A DNA stretch of 64,000 nt from Gnetum montanum (taxonomy: Eukaryota; Streptophyta; Gnetopsida; Gnetales; Gnetaceae): assembly GCA_015680685.1 (NCBI GenBank), contig MNCI01022060.1, forward strand, positions 446,865 through 510,864. The letters run 5' to 3'. The translations under genes and the position numbers were made by a program. Under the pieces are notes generated by a model. The model saw nothing but the letters and a program-made list of their open reading frames with translations, made no database searches and was not told the DNA's origin. This document shows, piece by piece, positions 1-11,790 of the stretch; within the stretch, counting starts at the first letter, position 1; every line of letters begins with the position of its first letter.

Positions 1-1
1 A

Positions 2-2545
2 TCATTGACTACCGCTAATCGTGTGGCGCATGTGTCTCGTCAACATTTCTTCTGTCCAGCTACCCTCCTAGGTGGTATTCCTTCATAGACCATTCATCCG
101 CAGTCACAATTAGCGAATCCATCTCATTGCATACCTACTTATACATCACCATATGTGAACAAAGTGCCTACTTTGCAATTACATGCAGCTCCTATATTCA
201 TCCTAGCTTACACAATAGGACCTGCCACTACCACATGGTGGGCTCCAAATACATCGTCCCTCGTTGCACATCCTATGTAGATGTTCCATATTCACCATCA
301 TCAACACCAAGTTCCGTAGACAATAAACCCCACTACAACATCATTGTCTGTGCCCCTGGCTATGTAAATAGTGTACCCCATGGCACAATTGATGATTGTT
401 TCTCCACCTACACCACCTACGGGGTGGTGGATCCCATAAGTGGCACCATCTGCAGGGATAATTCCGATAACATCGAACACTGGCCAAGCTGTTGCCCCTA
501 TCCCGCCACCCATTGTGGCTCCCCCTGCTATTCCACAACCAACCTCTTCGTCCATGGGTCTAGATCAAGCCTTCCAACTTATTCAAATCCTTACCAAGGA
601 GGTTAAATGTCTCAAAGCTACCAGTTCGGATAAAATATAGGTCATGGATTTTTATCATGATGACCCTATCAATCCGGAAGTACCCGTTTTGTTGTTACCC
701 CCTTGGATGCCACTTCCCCATTTTACAAAATACAATGGGGAAGGTGATCCCAACCCCTATTTAGTTACTTTCAGGTTAGAGTCGTTGTTACTGCAACAAT
801 GGCCACATACCATCATCTATGTCTTTGCTATGTTCCTAACGGGTAAAGCTTTAGACTGGTATCATGCACTTCCACGCTCTTCCATTTCAACCTTGGAAGA
901 TATGCTTACTTAGTTTGTGACTTGTTTCAAATACAACCTGAAACTAGAGGTCACGCTAGATCAGCTTATGGGAGTCAAGAAAGATCCGCTCGAGCCAATC
1001 CAAAATTTTATACAGCGGTGTAGCGCAACCTTGAATGAAATTCGTGAACCCATCGCAGAGGCCCATCTATTGGCAATCTTCAAGGGGGTAGTCAATGACT
1101 TCATTAAGACCAAACTGTATTACCTTGCACCCCACTCCCTTAGCCAAGCCTTTGCTCAAATGAAGAGCATTCAAGATACAGCAGAGGCTAGCAAAGACCC
1201 AACTTATGTGGTCTACACAAATTCCCACAACAAGGGCAAAGACAAGGGTAAAGCTACAACAACAACAGTAGCAGCAGTAGCCAAATGGGCCAAGAAGAAA
1301 AATAACAAAAAGAAGGTACCTACGGCACCTACTGAGGCCACAACTAGCTCAAACAACACCTATCAGGAAACAACACCCACCCTTGAGGCATCTCCATAGC
1401 CGAAGATAAATTTGGAACATAAAGACCTCTCAAAATACATGGCTCTACCTGTAAAGCCTTCAGAACTTTTGAAGAAATTGCTAAGAACTAGGCACATCCA
1501 ACATAAGAGGGTGTTCAAGGAGGGTCTAAAATGCCATAGATAGCATTGTGAGCTACTCAAGAATCCCTCCTTGTCCTTACCTAACGAATTGCCAATTCCC
1601 AAAAACTTTAGGCTGGACCATTTCTATGACTATCACTAGCTATGTGGTCATGACACAAATTACTGCTAGGCATTGAAAGATGACATTCAATGCATGATCG
1701 ATTAAGGTAAACTGATCCTAGACAGTAGTAGTCTGGTTCATCTAGAAAACCAGTCCATGCATGTGTACCAAGATCCATTAAATGCAAATATCATAGGGTA
1801 CACTTTCAAAGTAGTGGATATGGAGGGCGATGGTCAGGCACAACCAAAGCAACCCCTTGTGTTGCATGTATCTCCTCTTCCACCTCAGATGACAAACTCA
1901 TCAACATCAAAGGGTGCGGCTCAGCGACAACCTTTTGTCCTCCATGTCTCGTCTCAGACCTTCATTCCACATCCCACTATTGGTAAAGTCGTGGCCCAGC
2001 CCGCGCCTACACCTAGGGAACCCTTTTTCATCAAGGTTCCAAAGCCATCAGTTTCTCCTGCTATGCAGAGGCAACTCTCCAAGTCAACACCCCAATCACA
2101 ACCTGCCAGGAAAGGAGAAGGGTGTATGATAGGTAATACAACACTTAGGTTCTCTAGACCTACGCCCCTCACCTAGGCACCCTTGGCCCCACCCTCTAAA
2201 TAAGATGATGTTATGCAAACGCGACCATCTTCTCCCTGTGCAAGAAAATGAAATCCTCAACCAGAAGTCATTCCTCCCCAAGAGAATCGTCTCCTGGGAT
2301 GAATGGAAGAAGAGAAGGGTAGTAAACAATCTAATCATCGGCATGATCTTCTCAATGCTTTTATGCAAGTCAAGCAGGCTCTTAAACAAAAAAATACAAT
2401 GCTGAGCCTCTATGACTTGCTGATGACACCACAAAAGCATCGTGAGGCCATGGTTCACATGTTAACATCCATACCTGTGGACAAGAGCTTGCCCGTAGAG
2501 GAAGAAGAAATCCATTCGATTATTCTTCCTTCCACTGTTGAATAG
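2..2545 (+). pseudogene. gag polyprotein of element A (decayed, N-terminus outside window)
   Basis: This is the structural protein that would form the virus-like particle. One frame can be read from position 2 through the gag region with in-frame stops but no frameshift. The first ~440 bases encode a Pro/Thr/Ser-rich N-terminal part. A retrotransposon gag core follows at about 700-1130 (KYNGEGDPNPYL, then LDWYHALP and LEPIQNFIQ). A Lys-rich stretch lies at 1230-1320. At about 1620-1690 there is a zinc-finger remnant of the Tat type (H..xxCGHDTNYC), with its first Cys apparently replaced by Tyr. The 3' part is Pro/Gln-rich and merges into protease. The homologous gag of J (47722-48590) aligns from about position 800. 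Confidence 0.88.
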
Positions 2546-2560
2546 CCACGGTCTCCCCAA

Positions 2561-3238
2561 TTGACATTTCATGAAGAATCCATTAAGGACAACCCAGAAA
2601 AGGGTCAGTTGACAACAGTGCCCATGTTCATCACTATCTGGGTCAGCCCGTACAAAATTTGGAGAGTACACGTAGATGACAGAGCTACTGCCAATGTTAT
2701 TCCATATCCCATAGTGGATAAACTAGGTTTGATCGACCAGATCAATCTCATGACAATGTCATGCTTGAAGTCATTTAACGGGGCACAAGTGTAAGTCAAG
2801 AGAATGGTACACATCAACTCTGTAGTAGGGGATCAATTCCCCATAGACATAGTGTTTATCGTAGTCGAGGAGATGCCCGATTTCAACCTAATCTTGGGGA
2901 GATTTTGGTTTGCTCAATTAAGGGAGGTCTCATCACCCATTCATCAAGAGATCCACTTTCCCTACGCAGGGGAGAAAGTGATCATCCATGGTGATAAGAT
3001 GACCCCTCAAGTAGTTAACAACATGGAAATGGAACAGGGTTCGGAGGTTGAGATCCCTAAAGATCAAACCCCTGTCCCAATAGTTGAACATGCCAACATA
3101 GTGGCCAATGAAAGCTTAGCTTGGGCTGAATTACCCTTTCAGGGAGAAGATGGTAGCATAGAGGAATGTTGTAATAAGCCTCCTTATCCATATGCATCGC
3201 CAAACTTAAAAACAATCAAGAAGCAACTACGGGGTTAA
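2561..3238 (+). pseudogene. aspartic protease of element A (active site degraded)
   Basis: The retropepsin that would cleave Gag-Pol is in the same frame as gag. The expected active-site strand (hydrophobic-D-S/T-G-x-A/S-x-N) is read as VHVDDRATANVIP around 2672-2710, so the Gly of the D-S/T-G triad is lost. The second conserved block is clear as FNLILGRFWF at about 2882-2911. A stop at 2792 splits the domain. The frame ends in TAA at 3236-3238, exactly where a possible 5' splice site starts (3234). J has the second block but has lost the active-site half to a deletion. Confidence 0.82.
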
Positions 3239-3344
3239 TTGATAAACATGTTGACGTAACATGTTATATTAGTTTACATTGTTTATTGGCATGCAGTTCA
3301 CATTCCTTTATGTCACCTCATTATCATTACGCTTTTTCACTATC

Positions 3345-3660
3345 GTCAGTCCCAAATGGCCTTAAACTATTGTCGGCCCGAAATGACCTTAAACTATCGT
3401 TGGCTTGAAATGGCCTTAAACTAATTGTGGCCCGCTATGGCCTAAAATTGTTAATTTCATTTATTCCCTTTCATGTGTGTGGCCTGGCCTGAAATGGCCT
3501 TAAACTATCATTGACCTGAAATGGCCTTAAACTAGTTAGGGCCCGCTATGGCTTAAAACTGGCAATTTTGTTTCTTCTTTTATGCTTACAATGGCCCGGC
3601 CTGAAATCGCCTTAAACTATTAGTGGCTCGTGGCGACCTAAAATGTGTAACCTTTCTGAT
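3345..3660 (+). repeat. Tandem array of ~27-30 bp units after PRO (element A)
   Basis: Roughly ten degenerate units share the core GGCCTTAAACTA preceded by CCCGAAATG or CCCGCTATG. The same core recurs next to RT (about 7745-7775), after integrase (11420-11790), and at the three matching places of J. It lies just inside the proposed intron 5' end. Confidence 0.85.
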
Positions 3661-3783
3661 GATACATTTCCTTTCATAAAATTAAAAAAAAATTAAAAAT
3701 GTTATTTTATGATCACATTGATCAAAGAACATTACTCTTTATTCCCTTTTATTATGACAAAATGTTTGGCCAATATTGCCACA

Positions 3784-6700
3784 CTACACATCCCCTTTGT
3801 TACCACTTCCATCTACATCATTTAACTCCACCTCCACCTCATGAGGATCATCTTCATAAGGTCCTTATTTACGCGACATCTCTTCATGAGGGAAATCCTC
3901 TCTAGGCTCCTCCTCATGAGGACCCTCTTCATGAGGGCCATCATCTCCATCACGCTCCTCTTCATGAGGACCCTCTTCGTGTCAATCCTATAATTTGACA
4001 TGAAACAAACATTAGCGTTGCCACCAAAAGTATGCATAATAAGAATACAACTGTAACATAGCTTACCTATGATGGTCCTGTGTCAGCCACGAAAGAAATT
4101 TGCTCCAGGCTGACTAACAGATGTTGCATGATCTCTTCTTCAGTGAGCTTGTCCCAAATGGCATCTCCTAAATTAGCTCCAGCCTTTACATTCCCTTTTT
4201 CCACGGGAGTCCACTGTGGTAGTTCAGGAAAGAAGGAAGGGATAGTGGTCTCCTTGCCAAGTAGAATTATCTCTCTCTCAGGGGAAGCACTCACTGTCAC
4301 TTGCTCCTGAAAATTTTCATATGCTCCAGAAGCATCGATGACATCGAGGAACAGTCGGAGGGACCGCACTTCAACTGCAGAATCCCTATAATGTTGGTGG
4401 TAGGTACCACATTCTCATTTATATAGGTGCTTATGGTCTTTCTATGCCTTCCTCCATTTTTGAATCCTCACGTTGAAATCTTTCCAATCTTGGTTCTTCT
4501 AGGCTAGGAGATCCATTTTCATACATTGCTCGATGAGCTCACGGTTGGCTTGGACATTGTTCTTGACAACCATTCAATAACGAGCATAGTCAATCATAGC
4601 TATTTGCCAATTCTTGTCATTGGTCTCTTGAGCTTGTAGAAATTTGTTCTAGCAATCCAGGTCCTCAACCCTAGTATTTAGATCTATTTTCTCCTTTTTC
4701 GTTTTCTATAACCTCTTCCAAAGATCTTCGTTGACGTTCTGACACTCCCATAAAGAACGAGCCGAGTGTAACGCACATTTACGCATCTCATTGTAAAGGC
4801 AATGTGGTAGTTTAGTCACCTCTGGTGAAGTTTCAGGGGTAGTATCTATGTCAACAAGCTCCTTGGGATCCCATATGAGGCGAGATCCTATAACATAAAA
4901 AAATAAAAATTAGATGCAACAGAATAACCTAATGTCGTAATGCCAACAATTCCTGCGTAACAACAGTGACATACCAATCTCAAGATTGATTCGCTCTAGG
5001 CTACTGATCATATCATTCGCAATGCCCTCCATAAACGTGAATTTTTCAGGAGTCTCACCCCAATGTTGAGTTGCAGTTACTAACAAAGGTAAGCCACTAT
5101 TATTAGAAGTGCCTACTATGCAAAAAAAATCAGTTAGACATAGCACTGTAGGAACAAAGGCAATTGAGACATTACAATAATGCAAAGCTCCAATTCAAAA
5201 AAACCCTCAAGGGTAATAGCGGGGGAATTGCCTTATGAGGAAAGGTCAAACTCACCAACAACGACCCGCTTCCCTTTTCCCGGCTCATCCAAAAGGACCT
5301 CAACATCCTCTACGCCTATCTCTCCTTTGGGCATAGGAACCTGTGTGTCATCTACCTTGTTAACAGGGGCCTCCTCTTCCAAAACTAGGGCTCCTTATCC
5401 ACGTCATAAAACTATGGCCCCTATTTCATGGGTCAATTCCACTACATCCTTCCTTTTTTCTGTCAAACAACACAGTTAACAAAAATTAAACTTTGTTTAC
5501 TTTTTATAAGCGCTACACAATGCAACGATGTCTATACATAGCATAATACACATAAACTAATCATACATTCTTCTACTTACTAGCTAGAGGGTTGTTCCTA
5601 TGAAACTTAATTCATAGTTTCCTTCCCTCTTCACCAGTCAGGCTAGAGGATTCCACAGTCGGACGATGCTTTTTCTACTAAACTAATAAATTCACTATTT
5701 ATTCTACCAGGCATTTGCCCCTCGATGCACCGCCAGTGTAAGAAGGAGGCACCACACCCATGCTATCTTGGCCTTGCACACAAGACACCACCAGATCCTT
5801 AGTCGATAGTGAAAGTGACTCCTCGATACCTTCGGGGGGATCTTGGGATCGGATGGTGTGAAAGACCTGGGAAATCCATGATTTGAAAATCTAGTTATGG
5901 TCTTGCTACACCTAGACTCCATTCCCACAAACCAACAAATTCGGCAAAACACCGAAAGCTAGCTATAAAAAAGAAAAAATGCATGTTAAAATGAGACTCA
6001 AGCTTCTTGCAAAGCTTGACCATTTCAGCCTATAGGCCTTTAGCAAGGTAACTTATCTAATTATACCATGTCCCCTTCTCCATAACCTTATGCATGATCT
6101 GAGTGTGCTACATGCTAAGGATTCTTCCCTGGGAGAGTAGCTTGGGGAAAGCGCGAGCTCGGAAGAGGTGATAAATGGTATTAGCCACCTCTAGTTGGAT
6201 TTTATCAGGAAGGATGCCTTTTGGTTCCTTTTTAACCCTTAGCCACTCCTCTATGTCCTTCTAATGCTTAAAACCTCTCTTTGACCTTTCTTCCATTGGA
6301 AGACCATCAGAAGAAATGCCAAAAAAGTCGAAGAATAGTCGAACATTAATATCAAAACTCACATGCACGTTACGCACATGCATGTGAAGATGCTTGGCTT
6401 CTTCACTGAAGGAGTCGACTAAGGTTAACATTTCAGCCATTTTGACATTGGGGGTTACAACTAGAAATATCTCCATCAGTTCAACTTCCCAGAGGTTATT
6501 GGTTATGACAGTTGGGGCCGCTCCGTGGCAGAGCAAATGTTGTGCTTCTTTTATGTCGCCATAACAGAAAATGAGACTTCTTGCCTCATGCCCATAAGCT
6601 ATCACCATGACCTCCCATGATTCCCTAACTATGAACATAAAATAAAAATTTAGAAAAAATAGAAAAATAATAAAATCTTATACACTGTTCCTACTCTTTA

Positions 6701-7394
6701 AGGTCATACAGTTCATCACCATAGCGTAACTTACCATGTCGAAATGGCAAAGGAAACGTTGGGATTTTCTCTTGTACATCGTCAACGGTGATAGGATGAT
6801 CCAAAGTTCACTCCTTATCTAGCCATCCAAATTCTCTACACTTGGTTAAGAATTTGGCATAACGGGTAGGGTAGTGTTGGATTTCAAATCCTAGTTCTCC
6901 TAGGACACTAGCACGCACATTGATAATGGAAGTGAATTTCTTTATGGCGATTTTGGCCATAGATAACATGTCTGTATCATCTTGAAGACCATTAGCATCG
7001 ATAAAAAACCTATGTCATAGAGTACAGAAGACTGTTCATATCTAATGCAAAATCAAATAGCATTTAACATATCACAATACCTTGGCAGCACTTACCCTCC
7101 GGCATAACACATGATGCCAGGTGGGTTCTAAAAATAGGTCGTGAGATGACGAGCCACGAACAGTGTGGTGTAGGCGTGATAACAATCAAACCTAGGCATC
7201 TCCCAAATCCAAGATAAATGCCTCAAATCCTTGACATTTTGTTTGTGGTCTTTTCCCCTCACGGTCTTGATTGAACCATCCACTAGAAATGTTAAGATGC
7301 TTTGCATTGACCCAACCAGTAGCATCTCTAGAATGGCGATGGCTATCTCAGCCGATAGATGCAACCAAATAATTACGTTGAAATTATGTGACAA
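3784..7394 (-). pseudogene. Seven-exon antisense gene inside element A (family not recognised)
   Basis: On the minus strand, exons can be followed as a ≤7394-7096, b 7009-6735, c 6628-5581, d 5459-5256, e 5114-4975, f 4887-4067, g 3987-3784. Introns are 79-141 bases with GT...AG ends, for example donors GTAAGT at 7095, 6734 and 5580, GTGAGT at 5255, GTATGT at 4974 and GTAAGC at 4066. Reading phase continues across the junctions, with one frameshift inside exon c near 5880 and scattered stops. The joined product would be about 1000 residues. Exon c holds conserved blocks EEWL and FPKLLSQ; the d start reads KKRK (basic, possible nuclear signal); f looks coiled-coil; g is an acidic tail with HEEGPHEEE repeats. 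J carries the homologous gene (50030-53820) with matching exon lengths. I do not recognise the family. The 5' end of exon a is uncertain: an ORF at 7590-7384 may or may not belong. Dead in this copy. Confidence 0.85.
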
Positions 7395-7868
7395 AAACTA
7401 CAAGAACTCCCATGCGTCTTACCAGAACCAAACCGCCTCTTCCCCTACACAAGCATGAGAAGGAGGAACACTGGCCACGGGGATATGTAAACAACATAGA
7501 ATGCCCACAATGTCCAGGATGATTAGGATAGGCCTTAGCATAATCCTTTACAATAAAGTGCACTACCATTAGAAAAAGTAGTTTAGACATACTAACAATG
7601 TCAGAACCAAAAAAATCAAAAAGGTTTCACAAAAAATCCATTACGCAACACTAGGGTTCTCATTGTCTCAAGTCCCAGAAAATCACATGTTACACTAATA
7701 CCTAGGAAACCTGGCTTCTTGTTTTCTTGCAAACTATGTATATTGTAATGGTCCACCAAGACCTTAAACTAGCAACCTTTTTGACACATACCTTTAAAAC
7801 CTTCTATCATTACACTATGCTGACAAAAACAATGTAACAAATTTCATTCTTGGTATTTTTTTTTGTAG
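7395..7868. other. 3' end of the interval / upstream region of the antisense gene (A)
   Basis: This holds the region upstream of antisense exon a (possible leader around 7640-7680, GAACCCTAGTG on the minus strand). It also holds one or two units of the GGCCTTAAACTAGCA-type repeat on the + strand at about 7745-7775 and a T-rich 3' splice-site tract at 7850-7868. I see no convincing TATA box for the antisense gene. Confidence 0.45.
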
Positions 7869-9449
7869 GACAATTTGCAAATGGACGAAGCTTTACTTGC
7901 ACCCCTAGCCCTAACAGGCCCATATGGGGAAATGTTTAGACATACTAATATTGCAATGATAGGAACTGACACCCTCTCCTGTGACATAACCATAGCAGCC
8001 TCAGAAGTATCCCTAGAATGGCTAGAACATTTGGCCTGAACCCTAGACTTGGAGGCTGGTGATGTGACCAAGGATTTCCTCGCTAAGGTCTCTGTGGTTA
8101 CACACAAAGGAGAAAGGAAAACTTTGAAGGTTAGTTCCCTCCTTGACCAACAAAAACAGAGTGATATATCTCGAGTGCTCCAAGATAACATTACGGTGTT
8201 TGCATGGTTGTACGAAGATATGTCAGGTTTAGACCCATGACTGATATAGTACAACATCATGTTAAACTGAAGTATTAAAGAGGTTAGGCAAAAAGCATGC
8301 AAGATTAAGCCCAAAATCATGTTGGCAATGCATGATGAAATCACCAAGCTATATCAAGCTGGTTTCATCTATGCAGTTGATTATTCAGATTGGGTATCAA
8401 ACATTGTTGTTGTTTCTAAGAAGATAGGAGGAATATGCATCTATATAGACTTCCGTGATCTGAACAACGCAACAATTAAAGATAATTTTCCATTACCGGG
8501 TATTGAACAACTTATCAATATAATAGCTAGACATGCCTTACTATCCTATATTGATGGGTTTTTTGGATACAATCAAATCCGCATTAACCTAGAACATCAA
8601 CTGACTACAACTTTCATGACCCCCTGGAAAAATTTCTATTATACCATGATGCCCTTTGGGCTAAAAAATGCTGGAGCAACTTATCAATGCACCATGACAT
8701 ATATCTTTAGCGATTACCTATTAGAGAGATTGAACGACTACGTAGACGACATAGCTGTTAAATCTAGGAAGTCAAAAGATCACCCAGAGAACCTAGAGTT
8801 AATACTTAAACGATGTCTTAGGCATGACCTATGGCTCAACCTAAAAAAATATGTATTCAGATTCAAAATAGGATGCATGTTGGGGTTTTTAGTATTACAG
8901 GCTAGCATACGAGTCAACCCCGACAAGGTTAAGGCTATCGTTAACCTAGCACCACCTATGAACCTCAAAGAACTACGTGGGTTGCAGGGTATGTTACAGT
9001 TTATCAGGAGGTTCATCTCAAAGTTAACCGATAAATTACATCCTATGCAACATTTTCTCAAGAAGGGAGTTAACTTTGAATGGACCAAGGAATTCCAGCA
9101 TGCATTTGACAACCTAAAGAAAGAGCTGCTACATTTTCCAATGATGTTTCCACCACAAAGGGATAAGCCTTTCTACATCTACTTGGCAAGTTCAGATGTG
9201 TCTATAGCTAGGTTGTTGTGTCAAAAGAGGGACGACGGGTTAGAAATCCCTATCTATTATCTAAGTCATGCTCTATTTGCATATGAAACGAGGTACAATG
9301 AAGTAGAGCGTAACTGCTTGGCATTGGTGTTTGCACTCAAAAAATGTAGACACTATCTTTTCTGCAGCCAAGTTAACATAATTTTCAAGAACAACATTTT
9401 ACGCACAATCAAGAACAATTTATATGAAAGTAGTAGGATAGCCCGCTGA
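7869..9449 (+). pseudogene. Reverse transcriptase and degenerate RNase H of element A
   Basis: The RT copies element RNA to DNA. The frame from 7869 contains stops at about 8036 and 8238, then a 376-codon open stretch (8319-9449) covering the catalytic core. Within it, motif A is LLSYIDGFFGYNQI (Asp at residue 79), the FMTPW...MPFGLKNAGATYQ block is at residues 99-123, and YVDD is at 141-144 (8739-8750). The RNase H after it (YLASSDVSIARLLCQ, then YYLSHALFAYETRYNEVE) lacks the first catalytic Asp, as is usual in Tat elements where aRNH takes over. KNAGATYQ is the Tat form of this block. Upstream homology to J (WLE.L..TLDLEA) supports starting the exon at 7869. Confidence 0.93.
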
Positions 9450-9509
9450 AAAGCCATCACAAAAGAGTTTGACCTGCACTACGTTGGTCAATCTTCCACA
9501 AAAGATCAA

Positions 9510-10165
9510 GTGATAGTCGACCAACTTGTAACATCACCTGTTAACGATCAGGCAACAATAGAGCTTGAATTTCCAAATGAGCATGTACATAGTTTAAGCC
9601 CTATATCAACAGGCCTCGAAGCAACATTATATTTTGATGGAGCTTTAACTACCAGAGGTGGTAGTGCCACCACAATCATTATGCTTTCCCTTGAGGATGT
9701 TCATCCATTGGTTTACTTCCTGACATTTTCTTGTACGAACAATGTGGCAAAGTACGAGGCACTCCTCAGGGAACTGTTAGTAGCCAAAGAACTCAACATT
9801 CAACACCTGGAAATCCAAGGTGATTCAATGCTCACTGTCAATAAAATCACAGAAGTCTACGCCTGCAAAGTTGTGCATCTACAATCCTATTGCGATATGG
9901 CTAAAGATCTTCTAAAGTAATTTACAATGATTGACGTTCAACATGTGCCGCATAGTGAAAACATTGTAGCTGATGCATTAGCTACACTAGCTTTAAACGT
10001 GCTGCCACATTTTTTTGCCACCTGGCTCACTTTAATGATGGAATGTATAGATCCTATCATCCAAGCGATGCAAATCTCTTCTCTAACTACGAAAGGAATG
10101 CCAAAATGGTACGATAACATGAAAACCTACCTTCTACATGGTGAACCACCACACGAGTCAACATC
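9510..10165 (+). pseudogene. Archaeal-type RNase H (aRNH) of element A
   Basis: This second RNase H domain would degrade the RNA strand of the hybrid. It is in the RT frame with one stop near 9918. All four expected acidic residues are visible: Asp in YFDGA (about 9630), Glu in KYEALL, Asp in QGDSML and Asp in VADALATLA (about 9965). HVPHSENIVADALATLA is the typical C-terminal block of dual-RNH Tat elements. Downstream the frame shifts by one at about 10165, before integrase. J has the same domain with the first Asp changed to Glu. Confidence 0.9.
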
Positions 10166-10179
10166 TACAGAAGGATGCA

Positions 10180-11346
10180 ATCCGCAAGCATGCCATGTAA
10201 TATGTCATCATCAGAGATAGCACTCTATGTGGGTGCTCTTTTGATGGCGTATTGTTAACCTGTGTTGATAGTAACCAAGCGCAAAGGATAGTTAGCAAAA
10301 TGCATGATGAACTATGCGGAGGACACATAGCCTCACAAGCCATGGCCGCTAAAATCAAATGCTTAGGGTATTACTGATTATACATGGAATGAGACTACCT
10401 TACCAAGGTTAAGACATGTGACACATGCCAAAATTACACAAATCTAATACACATGCCACCGACTGAGTTACATACCACACATATCACTTGGGCATTCCAA
10501 CGATAGGGACTAGACATCATAGGCCCCATCACGCCTAAGTCTTCCGCAGGACATAGCTTCATTATCACTGCCACTGAATACTTCAGGAAGTGGGTCAAGG
10601 CTATTCCCCTATGAAAGACTATGTCTCAATAGGTTTTCCATTTTATCTTGGATAACATAGTAACCAGGTTTGGGCTTCCCATGACTATTGTGATCGACAA
10701 TGGGCCACAGTTTAGTAGTGCCGAAACCAAATCTTTCTGCAACAACCTTGGTATTACGCAATCTTTTTTCTCATCTTATTATCCACAAGAAAATGATCAA
10801 GCAGAGGCAAAAAATAAGGTGGTCATCAATTTACTAAAAAAGATTCTCAGCAGTAATAAGAAATGATGGCATGAAAAAATCCTCTACATGTCATGGGCCT
10901 ATCGTACGACATGTAGAACAGCTACCAGTAGGACATCCTATAGCTTAGTCTATGGATCTGAAGCAGTGTTACCCCTGGAACTATAGGTTCCCTCACTGCG
11001 GATGGTCCTCTCCATTGTTATAAATGAGACTCAACACAACAAGTCCAGGACTATGTATCTAGAATCAGTAGAGGAAAAGCACATCCATATGCTCGACAGC
11101 ATCGAAAAATATCAGGATTGGCAAAGGCAGAAGCATCATCACAACCTGCATCAACAATCAATCAAGAACAGAGACTTAGTTCTTAAGGCCGTTTTTGAAC
11201 CAGTGAACAAATTCTCTGCAAGCTAGGAAGGCCCCTTTCTAGTCGTCAACGCATATGACAATGGAGCATTCAGGCTAGCGAACATCAACGGCAATGAACT
11301 TTCAAATCCAGTGAACCACATGTACCTAAAGCAGTACCACATTTAG
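10180..11346 (+). pseudogene. Integrase of element A
   Basis: The DDE integrase inserts the DNA copy. An HHCC zinc-binding region is readable at about 10300-10430 (HDELCGGH...CDTC). The catalytic core shows Asp in GLDIIGPI (about 10510), Asp in VIDNGPQF (about 10692) and Glu in PQENDQAEA (about 10800). The C-terminal block (AYRTT, YSLVYGSEAVLPLEL, then NPVNHMYLKQY) ends at TAG 11344-11346. No chromodomain is seen, as expected for Tat. Several stops interrupt it, at about 10246, 10377 and 10863 among others. J has lost the zinc finger and the whole DDE core. Confidence 0.9.
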
Positions 11347-11419
11347 ACGATAGCTTGGCTCATATGCAAGGTAATAAAATCTTCTACAACATAAAAATGA
11401 CACTGTAACAAACGTCTAC

Positions 11420-11790
11420 TATGACATAAAACTGGCGGTGTTGTACTTGTCCTCTATGATCTAAAACTAGCATTTCCTGCACTCGTCCGCCACAACGCTA
11501 AACTGGCAAAGTTTTCGACCGTTCACCACGACGTGAAACTGGTAAGGTAAGCATCCATCTGCTGAGATGCTAAAAGCAACATAGACTTGTCCCTAGGTCA
11601 TGACATAAAACTAACACCCACAGCATGATCTATTAGGATCATAAGCTAGCTCTTCTGTTGTCCACTACGATGTAAAACTTGCACATTTCAATCTGCCCAG
11701 ACTTTAAATCGGGACCATGGTCTGCTAGGACATAAAACCAGCAAAAATGGTCTACCAGGACATAAAACTAGAATCTGCCAATAGGTCCAT
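11420..11790 (+). repeat. Tandem array of ~33-36 bp units after integrase (element A)
   Basis: About nine degenerate units share TACGACATAAAACTGGCA-like cores (variants at 11431, 11458, 11493, 11532, 11608, 11670, 11729, 11759). They resemble the array after PRO. Tandem repeats in the 3' untranslated region are a known Tat-lineage feature and a source of satellites. Confidence 0.75.

Larger units (their letters stand above)
3234..7868 (+). other. Candidate PRO-RT intron of element A, hosting an antisense gene
   Basis: Between PRO and RT lies a 4.6-kb interval with no sense-strand coding. RT homology begins right after a run of pyrimidines and TTTTGTAG ending at 7868, a good 3' splice site. 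J shows TTGACATGTAG at the same place (ending 58342). At the other end, A reads GGGTTAAT at 3232-3239 and J reads GCATAAGT at 49022-49029 at the aligned position; both could derive from G|GTAAGT. Ogre-type Tat elements are known to splice an intron between PRO and RT. That this interval is spliced is inferred. Its length is unusual and is explained by the antisense gene inside it. Confidence 0.6.

Noticed and set aside
301-555. Minus ORFs over gag N-terminus
   Set aside because: Antisense reading of Pro/Thr-rich gag; no splice or homology support, unlike the minus-strand exons at 3784-7394.
127-606. 159-codon + ORF at the left edge
   Set aside because: Out of frame with the gag frame that runs from position 2 through 3238; a low-complexity shadow.
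5963-6066. An intron inside antisense exon c of A (GTATAA ... TATAG)
   Set aside because: The sequence between reads as protein aligned with J exon c, so it is coding.
7869-11346. Endogenous pararetrovirus as source of the RT
   Set aside because: Presence of LTR, PPT, aRNH and integrase, and Tat-type RT motifs; no movement or coat protein region.
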